64,000 bases of DNA, taken from Hyphomicrobiales bacterium (GTDB lineage: Bacteria > Pseudomonadota > Alphaproteobacteria > Rhizobiales > Rhizobiaceae). The position numbers and the translations under genes are program-made. The notes under the pieces were generated by a model that saw only the letters and a list, made by a program, of their open reading frames with translations, did no database searches and was not told the DNA's origin. Shown here piece by piece: positions 27,695-36,170 of this stretch. The DNA lies in contig UBUL01000016.1 of the NCBI GenBank assembly GCA_900468625.1, forward strand, positions 97,028-161,027, in the 5' to 3' direction. Position 1 is the first letter of the stretch. Each line of letters begins with the position of its first letter.

Positions 27695-28432
27695 TCAGCC
27701 GACCTCCTCGGACAATTGCCGTTGCGAGGTTTGTCCGTCGAGCGAGGTGATGCGGATCAGACTTTCCTGAAGCATCAGAAGATGTTCGCGCATGGCTTCT
27801 GCCGCTTTCAGCGGGTTGCGCACCGCAATCGCATCGATGATCGCTCTATGCTGCGCATAGGAGACCGGGCGGGTCTTGTTGATGCTGCGGGCCAATTCGC
27901 GAATGGTTTGCCAGGATTCGTCCTGGCGGACATGATTGATCACGTCGAAAATGGTCAGAAAGAACTGGTTCCCGGCACTTTGCGCAATCAGCCGGTGCAA
28001 TGCACCATCCCAGAGTTCCCGGCTGTCGGCATCGTCACTGGCGGTGATTTTTCTTGCCAGTTCGTACATGCGGTCGATGTCGTCGGGCTTGGCGCGCATG
28101 GCGGCGAGCTGGGCGAGCTGCGGCTCGATGCGCAGGCGGACTTCCATGACCTCCATGAGATCCGTGCCGGCGACAAGCGAGCTGACATGCCGGCTCCAAT
28201 CGTCTGGTCGTTGCCCGACATAGGTTCCGGACCCCTGGCGTCGCCAGACGCGGCCTTCCGCTTCCAGCACCTCGAGCGCTCTTCGGATCGCGCGCCGGCT
28301 GACGCCGAGCGTTTCCGAAAGCGCCCTCTCGGTCGGCAGCTTTCCGTCCGCTGGCAGATCGGCGGAATTCAAAAGCACGCGGAGCCTTTCCAGGGCGTGA
28401 ACCGAATTCTCCGGAAGGTTGCTGGCTGTCAT
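27695..28432 (-). CDS. GntR-family (FadR/FCD) transcriptional regulator of the peptide cluster
   Basis: A 245-residue regulator. The winged helix (about residues 10-70) includes LPTERALSETLGVSRRAIRR and RRQGSGTYVG. The C-terminal FCD domain (about 95-225) contributes histidine and aspartate metal/ligand residues (LWDGALHRLIAQSAGN). The ligand is probably a carboxylate or amino-acid derivative. The ATG at 28432 lacks a good ribosome binding site, so the TTG at 28465 is possible, but the latter would put the operator inside the gene. It probably represses itself and the downstream transporter through the 28442-28464 palindrome. Confidence 0.88.
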   Translation of the reverse strand: MTASNLPENSVHALERLRVLLNSADLPADGKLPTERALSETLGVSRRAIRRALEVLEAEGRVWRRQGSGTYVGQRPDDWSRHVSSLVAGTDLMEVMEVRLRIEPQLAQLAAMRAKPDDIDRMYELARKITASDDADSRELWDGALHRLIAQSAGNQFFLTIFDVINHVRQDESWQTIRELARSINKTRPVSYAQHRAIIDAIAVRNPLKAAEAMREHLLMLQESLIRITSLDGQTSQRQLSEEVG

Positions 28433-28441
28433 GATAAGGAG

Positions 28442-28464
28442 TGAACCAATTTTTGATTGGTTCA
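28442..28464. promoter_or_regulatory. Perfect palindromic operator candidate for the GntR/FCD regulator
   Basis: TGAACCAAT and ATTGGTTCA are perfect 9-bp inverse arms with a 5-bp spacer. The site lies 10 bp before the regulator start and directly downstream of the candidate -10 hexamer, where binding would block transcription initiation. Dyads of this size and spacing are usual for FCD regulators. The palindrome is seen; the assignment is inferred. Confidence 0.65.
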
Positions 28465-28493
28465 ATAGAAAATTAACTCGATCACAGCGTCAA
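28465..28493 (-). promoter_or_regulatory. Candidate promoter of the GntR regulator and peptide operon
   Basis: On the minus strand TTGACG (28493-28488) and TTCTAT (28470-28465) are separated by 17 bp. The predicted start of transcription falls within the 28442-28464 palindrome. The -10 match is moderate. Confidence 0.45.
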
Positions 28494-28501
28494 GCGCTTT
28501 T

Positions 28502-28534
28502 TTGTGCAATTTTGGCGATGCACAATGTTTGTGC
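28502..28534. promoter_or_regulatory. Three alternating GCACAA/TTGTGC half-sites
   Basis: TTGTGC (28502-28507), GCACAA (28520-28525) and TTGTGC (28529-28534) make two nested dyads upstream of the regulator promoter. A related TGCACAAT occurs at 31286-31293, upstream of the ROK gene. This could be a second regulator's site; with no experiment it remains a pattern. Confidence 0.3.
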
Positions 28535-28613
28535 GCGATGTATAAGGCGGCCCGTGAAAAAACGAACCGCCCTCGGAATCTTGAACCGGCTTTTGGTCGC
28601 TCGCCCGGGACGT

Positions 28614-30056
28614 TCAGCGACCGATGGCGCGAGCCGAAATGCCCGTGACGGGGATGAAATCGAAATCCTTATCAAAGGGGTAGGTCGGCTTCTGCTTGCG
28701 CAGTCGCGGCAGGCGTTCGACGAACTGGTCAACGACGCCGGGCGACAGCGCCATTAGGTTCGGGTTGGCGATCGGCGCCAATTCCGGCGAGAGATAACCC
28801 GATTTGACGACAATGATCTTCGCCTCATGCGGATCGAGACCGAGGCGGGTGAAATCGGCGATGTTGTGATAGGGGCGGCGTTTGGCGGACAGAACAAGGT
28901 CGATACCGCCGATGGATACGACAGCTTGCGCATCGCTCGCCTCTGCTGCATCGAGCAGGAATTTGACGGTGAAGCTGCCCTTTACCGGCTTGCTGCCCTT
29001 GGTGTCCAGCGATGCGCCGACGGAAAGATCGAGGGTGGCTCCGACGCCGGCAGCATAGCAGGCCTGCGTGGCCGCCTTGTCGGCAATGCCTGCGAAGATT
29101 ACGCCATCGGCTTCTTTGGAAATCAGTTCTGCCAGCACATCGGCCCGGTCGCCGACACCGCCGCCTGTCGGATTGTCGCCGGATTCCGCCAGAACCACCG
29201 GTGCGGTCGAACTAGCAATCGCTTTTGCGACGCATCCCTCGATCGAGCCGGTCTCAGAGCCGAAAATGAAATCCTTACGCGCGTCCCAATAGGCTTGCGC
29301 CAGGCGTTTTGCTTCCCGCTCGAGCACCGTGCGCTCCGTGCCGGTCATGATGGCGGCGGCCGTTGCGCGCGGCTCGTCGGCCCAGACATAGCCGACCATG
29401 AGCGATGCATCCCAAACGCCGTCGATCGCATCGATTGCAGGCAGCATGTCGTAAAGGCTCTTGGCCGGTTCATCGACGGTGCTGGTGCGTTCGCCGGGCA
29501 AAACCACGGGGATAGGCGCCCAAAGCAGGATCGGCTTTACGCCGGTCTTTAGGCTTTCCGTCAGCATCTTGACAGCGCGGCGCATGGTCTCCTCGACATC
29601 GATATGCGGCGCCGTGCGATAGGTCGAGTACATGTCGAGCGCGTCGATGATGCGCTGGGTGACGTTGCCGTGCAGATCATAGCTCGCCGAAACCATACAG
29701 TCATCGCCGACGACGGCGCGCGCCGCACTGATCCAGTCGCCTTCGGCGTCTTCCATGCCCTCGACATACATGGCTCCATGCATGGCAAGATATAGTCCAT
29801 CGAGCGGCAGCAATGCCTTCAATCCTTCGAGAAACTCCGCCTTGAACCTCTCGTAGGTGCGGCGGGCGACCGGACCGCCCGCGATGGCTCTCGCATGAAT
29901 GGTCGGCAGGAATTCGCCATCATAATCCCTGAGGAAGGCAAAGTAGGGCGAAGCGGCCAGCGCCGCGCCGCGCAGGACACGAAAGTCCTTCTCCTCGTTC
30001 AATACAGGATTGTAAGTGCTGCATTCGATGTGAATGCCTCCGACGGCGATGCGCAT
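28614..30056 (-). CDS. M81 family metallopeptidase (MlrC-like)
   Basis: A 480-residue protein of the MlrC group, named after the enzyme that completes microcystin linear-peptide breakdown in Sphingomonas. The opening MRIAVGGIHIECSTYNP supplies a metal histidine, with more in AMHGAMY, SYDLHGNV and RTAPHIDVEETM; the C-terminal MlrC domain shows ESGDNPTGGGVGDRADVL. It is probably a cytoplasmic zinc peptidase or amidohydrolase. The ATG at 30056 follows GAGGTTCCC. The ROK regulator ends only 10 bases upstream, so the two are co-transcribed; the peptide importer lies downstream on the same strand. Confidence 0.87.
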   Translation of the reverse strand: MRIAVGGIHIECSTYNPVLNEEKDFRVLRGAALAASPYFAFLRDYDGEFLPTIHARAIAGGPVARRTYERFKAEFLEGLKALLPLDGLYLAMHGAMYVEGMEDAEGDWISAARAVVGDDCMVSASYDLHGNVTQRIIDALDMYSTYRTAPHIDVEETMRRAVKMLTESLKTGVKPILLWAPIPVVLPGERTSTVDEPAKSLYDMLPAIDAIDGVWDASLMVGYVWADEPRATAAAIMTGTERTVLEREAKRLAQAYWDARKDFIFGSETGSIEGCVAKAIASSTAPVVLAESGDNPTGGGVGDRADVLAELISKEADGVIFAGIADKAATQACYAAGVGATLDLSVGASLDTKGSKPVKGSFTVKFLLDAAEASDAQAVVSIGGIDLVLSAKRRPYHNIADFTRLGLDPHEAKIIVVKSGYLSPELAPIANPNLMALSPGVVDQFVERLPRLRKQKPTYPFDKDFDFIPVTGISARAIGR

Positions 30057-30066
30057 GGGAACCTCG

Positions 30067-31221
30067 TTAGGGCGTGGAACCAATCAGGAAATTATGGGCG
30101 GCGATGCCGGCCGCACCTCGCGCCCAGACATCGCCGTCGACGTGCTGCGTGCGGATCGGCGTCTGGCCGGCGTAGCGCGGCAATACGTTGGCTTCGGCCG
30201 CCTGCCGCATGACAGTACCGAAAAGGCCGTCGAACCGGCCTTCGACATGGGTGATCAGGATCAGGCCGGGATCGTTGAACTGGATAAGATGCGCAATTGC
30301 CAGCCCGAGCGCACTGCCGGCGCGATGCAGGATGCGGATCGCGGCCGCATTGCCGAGCGATGCCTCCGTCTCCAGCCAGTTGAAGGACTGGCCGAGGCCT
30401 TCCGTCTTCGCCATTTCCTTGATTGCCTTCAGCGAGGCTACGGTGTCAAGGCAGCCGCGCTTGCCGCATCGGCAGGGCGAACCGTTGGGCTCAATGGTGC
30501 AATGGGCAATCTCGCCGGCACCGCCGTGATTGCCGCGATAGAGTTCTCCGCCGATAAAATGGGCGCAGCCGATGCCGTTGTCGAACGAAACGACGCTGAA
30601 ATTCCGGATATCGCGGGCAATGCCAAACAGCTTTTCGCTGACGGCAACCGCCTTCGCGTCATTCTCGATGAAAGTCTCGATACCGGTCTTTTGCCTGATG
30701 AGGCGTGCAAGCGGCACATCCTGCCATCCAAGCAGCGTGGATTTGACGCAACTTTCCTGCCTTTCGTCGACGAAACCGGAAAGCGCAACGCCAAGTCCCG
30801 ACAGTTTTCGCGCCGCATCCGTTCGTTCCGCAAGCAGCTTCGGCAGCGCCTCGGAAATGAGCGTGGCGATGACCTCCGGGTCGCGCGACAGCGGCATGGT
30901 TTGGCGCGCGACGATATTGCCGTTGAAATCGCTGAGCACCAGGGGCGCGGGATCTTCCAGCAGCGAAATACCGACGAAGAAAGCGCCTTCCGGATTGAGG
31001 TCCAGCAGGATCGACGGGCGGCCCTGGCCGTAGATCGTCTCCGTCTCGCGCAGCACGCCAAGCGCAATCAGATCCCGTGCAATCCCGCTCATTGCCGCCT
31101 TGCTCAGCCCCATGGAGGCGGCCAGAACCGTGCGGCTGTGAGGGCCTGATTGGCTGATGACCCGCAAGAGCTGTTGCTGGGAAGATGTAAGCAATTCGAC
31201 GTTCCGCTTGAATTCCGACAA
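30067..31221 (-). CDS. ROK-family transcriptional repressor
   Basis: A 384-residue ROK regulator. The N-terminal winged helix (about residues 12-65) shows SGPHSRTVLAASMGLSKAAM. The sugar-kinase-like ROK domain has NDAKAVAVSEKLFG, GIGCAHFIGGELYRG, HGGAGEIAH and the zinc motif CRCGKRGCLDT. The assigned start is TTG at 31221 with only a weak GCGGCGG ahead, so the true start is uncertain. Most ROK repressors sense sugars, which fits poorly with the peptide genes next to it; it may instead sense an amino sugar or murein peptide. Confidence 0.85.
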   Translation of the reverse strand: MSEFKRNVELLTSSQQQLLRVISQSGPHSRTVLAASMGLSKAAMSGIARDLIALGVLRETETIYGQGRPSILLDLNPEGAFFVGISLLEDPAPLVLSDFNGNIVARQTMPLSRDPEVIATLISEALPKLLAERTDAARKLSGLGVALSGFVDERQESCVKSTLLGWQDVPLARLIRQKTGIETFIENDAKAVAVSEKLFGIARDIRNFSVVSFDNGIGCAHFIGGELYRGNHGGAGEIAHCTIEPNGSPCRCGKRGCLDTVASLKAIKEMAKTEGLGQSFNWLETEASLGNAAAIRILHRAGSALGLAIAHLIQFNDPGLILITHVEGRFDGLFGTVMRQAAEANVLPRYAGQTPIRTQHVDGDVWARGAAGIAAHNFLIGSTP

Positions 31222-31513
31222 ATTTGCCGCCGCTAAATTCAGAAAATGAACAAACCACCGGTACTTGGTTTACTAAAGACCAATTTGCACAATATCGTCA
31301 ATGGGTATGAGCCGAGTTGCTGCATCAAGTTCTTGCCAAGCATTCCCTGCGCCTAAACAGTTGACATCGACAGGCATCGATATGCAAAGCTTATCACAAC
31401 AATTCTGCAGGCCTCTGGCCTCCACGTCCCATCCCTGCCAAGCGCTCGACCATGCCCATTATGGCGGCATGGGCATTTTTCGACATCGGGCGCAGCAGTC
31501 AGAAAGGAATGCC

Positions 31514-33013
31514 ATGTCCAGCACGGTCGATCGCTCGAGACGTCCGTTGGTCATCGTTTCGATCATGCTGGCGACCTTCATGGTCGCCGTCGAAGCGACG
31601 ATCGTCGCAACTGCCATGCCGCGCATCGTCGGCCAGCTTGGCGGCTTCACCTATTACAGCTGGGTCTTTTCCGCCTTTCTGCTGGCGCAGTCCACCACCA
31701 CGGTCATCTATGGCAAGCTCTCCGACATTTTCGGCCGAAAGCCGATGTTGATTGGCGGCATCATCATTTTTCTCATAGGCTCGACGCTGGCCGGTTTCGC
31801 CTGGTCGATGGCTTCGCTCATCCTCTTCAGGCTGCTGCAGGGACTTGGCGCCGGCGCGATCCAGCCCGTGACGATGACCGTCGTCGGCGACCTCTACAAG
31901 CTGGAGGAGCGGGCCAAGGTCCAGGGAGCGCTCGCCAGCGTCTGGGCGATCTCCGCGGTCATCGGCCCGCTTGCCGGCGGCATCATCGTCGATAACCTCT
32001 CCTGGGCCTGGATTTTCTGGATCAACCTGCCGGTCGGGGTGCTCGCCATCGCCGGTTTCGTCCTCTTCCTGCATGAATCCATCACGCCGCGCGAGGCGAA
32101 GATCGATCATCTCGGCACGTTCCTGTTTTCGATCTCGATCGTGTCGCTGCTCATTATCCTGACGGAGACCGATGCGGGCTTTGTCGTTCTCTGTCCGCTC
32201 GCGATCGTGTTCGCCGTCACCGGTATTCTGTTTTTGCAGCAGGAGCGGCGGGCGTCGGAGCCGATCATCTCGATCGCACTTTGGAGCCGGCGGCTGATTG
32301 CGACCAGCAATGCCGCCACCCTGCTTGCCGGAATGGCCCTGATCGGCCTCACCACGGTATTGCCGATTTATGTTCAAGGCGTACTCGGTCGCTCGCCGCT
32401 GGAGGCCGGCTTCACGCTGACGATGCTGATTGTCGGCTGGCCGCTGGCCGTGATGCTGGCGAGCCGGTTCTTCCGCACCTTCGGTATCCGCAACACGCTG
32501 CGCGCCGGCAGCCTGATGTTTCCCTTCGGCTCTTTCTTTCTCCTGTTTCTGACGCCTGAAAGCAGCCCGGTGATCGCCGGTATCGGGTCATTCCTGATGG
32601 GCTTCGGCATGGGCCTGATAAGCCTTACGAGCGTCGTATTGGTGCAGGAAAGCGTCGAGTGGTCGATGCGCGGCAGCGCCACCGCGTCGATCATCTTCTC
32701 GCGCAGCCTCGGCAACACGCTTGGCGCAACGGCGCTCGGCGCGATCATGAATGTCGGCATTGCGCATTACGGTAGCGGTGAACTGGCCAGCAGGCTTCAC
32801 GACCTCCTCAACCAGCCGACCGGCCTTTCCGACCTCGTCGGCGATCCGACGATCAGGAGCGTCTTCGATGCCGCGCTGCATTGGAGCTTCTGGGGCGTCG
32901 TCATCGTTGCCCTGACGACCTGCGCGACGATCTGGCTCATCCCGGTCGCACATGATGCCGGTCGCGGATCATCGCTTCCCGAGACGGATGCTAAGGATGC
33001 GATGACCCATTAG
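31514..33013 (+). CDS. DHA2-type MFS efflux transporter (14-TM)
   Basis: A 499-residue drug:proton antiporter of the EmrB/QacA type. Visible are the DHA2 opening MLATFMVAVEATIVATAMP, GKLSDIFGRKPMLIGG (motif A) and LQGLGAGAIQPVTMTVVGDL (motif C region). Fourteen hydrophobic segments are expected. The ATG at 31514 follows AAAGGAATGCC and removes a 71-residue non-conserved extension. The DHA2 motif with Glu in VEATI is common in rhizobial members. It diverges from the ROK gene and is convergent with a GntR/FCD regulator gene. Confidence 0.9.
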   Translation: MSSTVDRSRRPLVIVSIMLATFMVAVEATIVATAMPRIVGQLGGFTYYSWVFSAFLLAQSTTTVIYGKLSDIFGRKPMLIGGIIIFLIGSTLAGFAWSMASLILFRLLQGLGAGAIQPVTMTVVGDLYKLEERAKVQGALASVWAISAVIGPLAGGIIVDNLSWAWIFWINLPVGVLAIAGFVLFLHESITPREAKIDHLGTFLFSISIVSLLIILTETDAGFVVLCPLAIVFAVTGILFLQQERRASEPIISIALWSRRLIATSNAATLLAGMALIGLTTVLPIYVQGVLGRSPLEAGFTLTMLIVGWPLAVMLASRFFRTFGIRNTLRAGSLMFPFGSFFLLFLTPESSPVIAGIGSFLMGFGMGLISLTSVVLVQESVEWSMRGSATASIIFSRSLGNTLGATALGAIMNVGIAHYGSGELASRLHDLLNQPTGLSDLVGDPTIRSVFDAALHWSFWGVVIVALTTCATIWLIPVAHDAGRGSSLPETDAKDAMTH

Positions 33014-33020
33014 CGGGACG

Positions 33021-33044
33021 CCGAAAAGTGTGAGCGGTTTTCGG
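33021..33044. repeat. Short intergenic palindrome (CCGAAAA...TTTTCGG)
   Basis: A 7-bp stem CCGAAAA / TTTTCGG surrounds GTGTGAGCGG between the convergent MFS and GntR genes. Palindromes with this GTGTGAGCGGTTTT core recur between genes in Rhizobium genomes. It may serve as a bidirectional terminator, since A/T tracts lie within the stem. Confidence 0.5.
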
Positions 33045-33083
33045 GCGCCATCCGGCTCTGGTCCGGAACCGCGCTATCGTGCC

Positions 33084-33878
33084 CTAAAAGCCGTAGTCGC
33101 GGATAAGCCAGGCTTCGAGCAGGTTTCGCGACGCTTTGATCGCGGCATCCGTATCCTGCGCGAAGATGGCGTCGAAGATGGCCCTGTGAAAGGGCAGGGC
33201 GCGTTTCTGGCCTTCGGCGATGTCTTCATGACCGGATAGCGTACGATTGGCATAGATCCCGACGGCGATCAGATCGATCAGCTGCGAATAGATCATGTTA
33301 TGCGTGGCAGCAAAGATCGCCGTATGGAAGCGCAGGTCGGCATCGGCATTGCTGTTGATGTCGCCGATGGTGGACGCCATGTCTTCATAAGCAGAACGGA
33401 TAGCGGCAATGTCGCTCTCGGTGCGGCGGAGCGCCGCGCGCGCGGTTGCCTCCGGCTCGAGCGCCAACCGCAGATCCTTGATCGAACGCATGATTTCGAC
33501 CGATGGACCGGTCTCGTAATACCACACCATCACATCCGTATCGAGATGATGCCAATTGGAGCGTTCCTTGACGCGCGTGCCAACGCGCGTCTTGATTTCG
33601 ATCAATCCTTTGCCGGCAAGGCATTTCATTGCCTCGCGGATGACGGTGCGGCTGATGCCGAACTGTTCGACCAGATCCGGTTCGTTGGGCAATGTCGTAC
33701 CGACCGGATAATCTCCGCGAACGATACGGCGTCCGAGTTCGTGAACGAAATAGCCGAAAACGCCGCGCCGCGGGATCGTGCCATATTTTCGCACAAAGGG
33801 ATCGAAGGGCGACTGCGTTACGATCAGTTTCGACTCCGAAGCAGCCGGAGAAGTCATTGCGTCCTGGCCATGTTTCAT
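33084..33878 (-). CDS. GntR-family (FadR/FCD) transcriptional regulator
   Basis: A 264-residue FCD-type regulator. About 40 residues precede the winged helix (LPNEPDLVEQFGISRTVIREAMKCL, then KTRVGTRVKERSNWHHLD). The FCD domain follows, with conserved LRLALEPEATARAAL, DLRFHTAIFAATHN and the metal histidine in LPFHRAIFDAI. The HLDTDVMVWYY segment resembles regulators of sugar-acid (gluconate/galactonate) genes. No obvious target operon lies next to it; two MFS pumps flank it. The ATG at 33878 is used; another Met lies 7 codons downstream. Confidence 0.87.
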   Translation of the reverse strand: MKHGQDAMTSPAASESKLIVTQSPFDPFVRKYGTIPRRGVFGYFVHELGRRIVRGDYPVGTTLPNEPDLVEQFGISRTVIREAMKCLAGKGLIEIKTRVGTRVKERSNWHHLDTDVMVWYYETGPSVEIMRSIKDLRLALEPEATARAALRRTESDIAAIRSAYEDMASTIGDINSNADADLRFHTAIFAATHNMIYSQLIDLIAVGIYANRTLSGHEDIAEGQKRALPFHRAIFDAIFAQDTDAAIKASRNLLEAWLIRDYGF

Positions 33879-34286
33879 TATGCGGGACTCTCGTTCCTTA
33901 TTGATGCGCCGTCGCGAGAACAGTCGTTGGCTTATGCTGGGGGAAAGCTTTACGCTGGTGTCTCGGCTTGTTTGAGCTGTTCCATAGTGTTCCGATGTCG
34001 ATCCTGCCGTCCTTTTTGCGGCGTGTCCCTGTAAAAAACCCTAGCATGTCTTGTATGTGCGTGCCTACTGGCGCCGGATCGGGCAGATCGTTACCCGCAT
34101 GAACGCTGCTGTGCTTCCTGGGGCGGGATATTGTCCCGGGCAGTACCATCTGATCAAATTGCCGGACGCGTGCCGAGCGAAACGTGATCGCCCAATCGAT
34201 TGATGAGATGATTTCGATCTATCGTAAACGTTACCGAACCGGTTAAATGCATTCGGGATGCGAGGCGGATTCGGAGTGACTGACAG
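33879..34286. other. Intergenic region between divergent GntR and MFS genes
   Basis: These 408 bases hold no supported gene. They include the start region of the GntR gene at the left and, at 34224-34244, dyads described separately. Short open frames on either strand lack start signals. Confidence 0.5.
34224..34244. promoter_or_regulatory. Operator-like dyads upstream of the second DHA2 transporter
   Basis: GTAAACGTTAC (34224-34234), close to a palindrome, is followed by the perfect AACCGGTT (34237-34244), 42 bp before the MFS start. Such sequences resemble LacI/GalR-type operators. No LacI-family gene is present in the window, so any regulator would be encoded elsewhere. Confidence 0.3.
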
Positions 34287-35750
34287 ATGAATGAGATGTC
34301 CACGCGCGGGCAGGGTGAGGAGCGGCGGGAGACCGGGTCTCGGTCACTGCTGATCGCATTGCTTGTGGCCGGCGCCTTCTTCATGGAAAATCTGGATGGC
34401 ACCGTCATCGCCACCGCCTTGCCGCAGATGGCCGTTTCCTTCGGCGCCCGCCCCGTCGATCTCAATATCGGCATGAGCGCCTACCTGCTGACGCTCGGCG
34501 TCTTCATTCCCATCAGCGGCTGGATCAGCGATCGCTTCGGCGCGCGGTTCGTCTTTACGACGGCGGTCGCTATCTTCACGCTCGCCTCCGTCCTTTGCGG
34601 TTTTGCCAATGGCGTCGGCTCCTTCGTCGCCATGCGCATCCTGCAGGGCATTGGCGGGGCGATGATGGTGCCGGTGGGCCGGCTCGTTGTCTTGAACAAC
34701 ACGCCGAAGGACAAGCTGATCTCGGCCATTGCGACAATCACCTGGCCGGCGCTGGTTGCCCCGGTGCTGGGACCGCCGCTCGGCGGCTTCATTACCGATC
34801 ATGCAAGCTGGTGCTGGATCTTCTTCCTCAATCTGCCGCTCGGCATTCTGGCCTTCGTCTTCGCGCTCATGCTCATTCCCAAGACCCGGAGCGCTGTGCG
34901 TCCCCCGTTCGACTGGATCGGTTTCATCGTCAGCGGCATCGGGCTTGCGAGCCTGATGTACGGGCTGGAGCTGGTCGGGCGCCCCGATCCCGTCTGGCTG
35001 GAAGCCGGGACCTATGTCATCGTCGGCTTCATCCTGCTTGCCGTTGCGGTTTTTCATTTTCTCCGCACCGAGCATCCGCTCATCGATCTCTCGGGATTGA
35101 AGTTGCCGACTTTTGCCATCACCATCTCGGGCGGATCGTTGTTCCGCACGGCCATCGGAGCTGTCCCCTTCCTGCTGCCGCTGATGTTTCAGGTCGGCTT
35201 CGGACTGAGTGCCTTTCATGCCGGCATGCTGACGCTTGCTGTTTTCGCCGGCAATCTGGCGATGAAGCCGGCAACGACGCCCATTCTGCGCCGCTTCGGT
35301 TTCAAGCCGGTGCTGATCGTCAACGGTCTTCTGAACGCCGTCTTCATCGCGGCCTGCGCACTGTTTTCTCCGGATACGCCGCTTTGGTTCATCGTGCCGG
35401 TGCTCTTCATCGGCGGCATGTGCCGCTCCATGCATTTTACCGCGCTGAATACGATCGCGTTCGCCGACATCCCGCCCCAGCAGATGACGGGTGCCAATAC
35501 GCTGTTCAGCACAGTCTTTCAGCTGACGATGGGCATGGGCATCGCGGTCGGTGCGATCGGCATTCGCATCGGCCAGGCGATCAGCGCGCCATTGGGCGCC
35601 GACGGTATCGTCGCCATCGAATTCCGCCTTGCCTTCGTGCTGCTTGGCCTCATCGCGCTTCTTGCCGTGCTGGATTGCCTGCCGCTGGATCGCAAGGCAG
35701 GTGATAATGTCTCACGCAAGCCGAAGCCTGTGGCAAAGAAGGCGGCCTAG
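34287..35750 (+). CDS. DHA2-type MFS efflux transporter
   Basis: A 487-residue multidrug transporter of the HsrA/EmrB type. The segments FFMENLDGTVIATALPQMA, GWISDRFGARFVF and LQGIGGAMMVPVGRLVVL give the DHA2 pattern, with the Asp/Glu pair in membrane helix 1 (MENLDGT) characteristic of this group. The ATG follows GGAGTGACTGACAG. It is an independent gene at the end of this plus-strand stretch, convergent with a small membrane-protein gene. Substrates are unknown. Confidence 0.9.
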   Translation: MNEMSTRGQGEERRETGSRSLLIALLVAGAFFMENLDGTVIATALPQMAVSFGARPVDLNIGMSAYLLTLGVFIPISGWISDRFGARFVFTTAVAIFTLASVLCGFANGVGSFVAMRILQGIGGAMMVPVGRLVVLNNTPKDKLISAIATITWPALVAPVLGPPLGGFITDHASWCWIFFLNLPLGILAFVFALMLIPKTRSAVRPPFDWIGFIVSGIGLASLMYGLELVGRPDPVWLEAGTYVIVGFILLAVAVFHFLRTEHPLIDLSGLKLPTFAITISGGSLFRTAIGAVPFLLPLMFQVGFGLSAFHAGMLTLAVFAGNLAMKPATTPILRRFGFKPVLIVNGLLNAVFIAACALFSPDTPLWFIVPVLFIGGMCRSMHFTALNTIAFADIPPQQMTGANTLFSTVFQLTMGMGIAVGAIGIRIGQAISAPLGADGIVAIEFRLAFVLLGLIALLAVLDCLPLDRKAGDNVSRKPKPVAKKAA

Positions 35751-35771
35751 CGGTGTCTTCTTTCGAAGTGC

Positions 35772-35912
35772 TCAGTGCGGATATTGGATGAGATTGTAGT
35801 GCAGCAATATTGCGGGTATCGCCATCAGGATGATCAGAAGCATTGCGACGCTTGCCGCGCGCACCATTTTCATCCGGCGGACGCGCTGACCGCTCCAATC
35901 GTATACTGCCAT
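35772..35912 (-). CDS. Small 46-residue membrane protein, hypothetical
   Basis: The translation opens MAVYDWSGQRVRRMKMVRAA, a basic start that is followed by one membrane helix (SVAMLLIILMAIPAILL) and a short tail HYNLIQYPH. The ATG at 35912 has the strong AAGGAGGGGCTCACC before it. A basic N-terminus before a single helix suggests an inner-membrane protein with the tail outside. A much longer overlapping frame (to 37061) is a shadow of the dehydrogenase gene. No family is recognised. Confidence 0.65.
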   Translation of the reverse strand: MAVYDWSGQRVRRMKMVRAASVAMLLIILMAIPAILLHYNLIQYPH

Positions 35913-36170
35913 GGTGAGCCCCTCCTTCTCCTCAACCATTAGAAAGGCAAGAAATGGAGCCCCAGTCAATATCGGCAATAGGTGGCTAAATAATAAGTCA
36001 TATCTAATGCTGTCGTTCGAGGCGGGTTTCCGATTGTTCAAAGATGCCGCAACACTTCGGACGCCTGGCAGAAAGATCGTTTTGCGGGGCTTGTTTACAC
36101 GATATAACGAATGCGGATTTTGTCCCCGCGATGGCAGGACTTCGATTGCTTTGAAAAGAGGAAAGATGCG

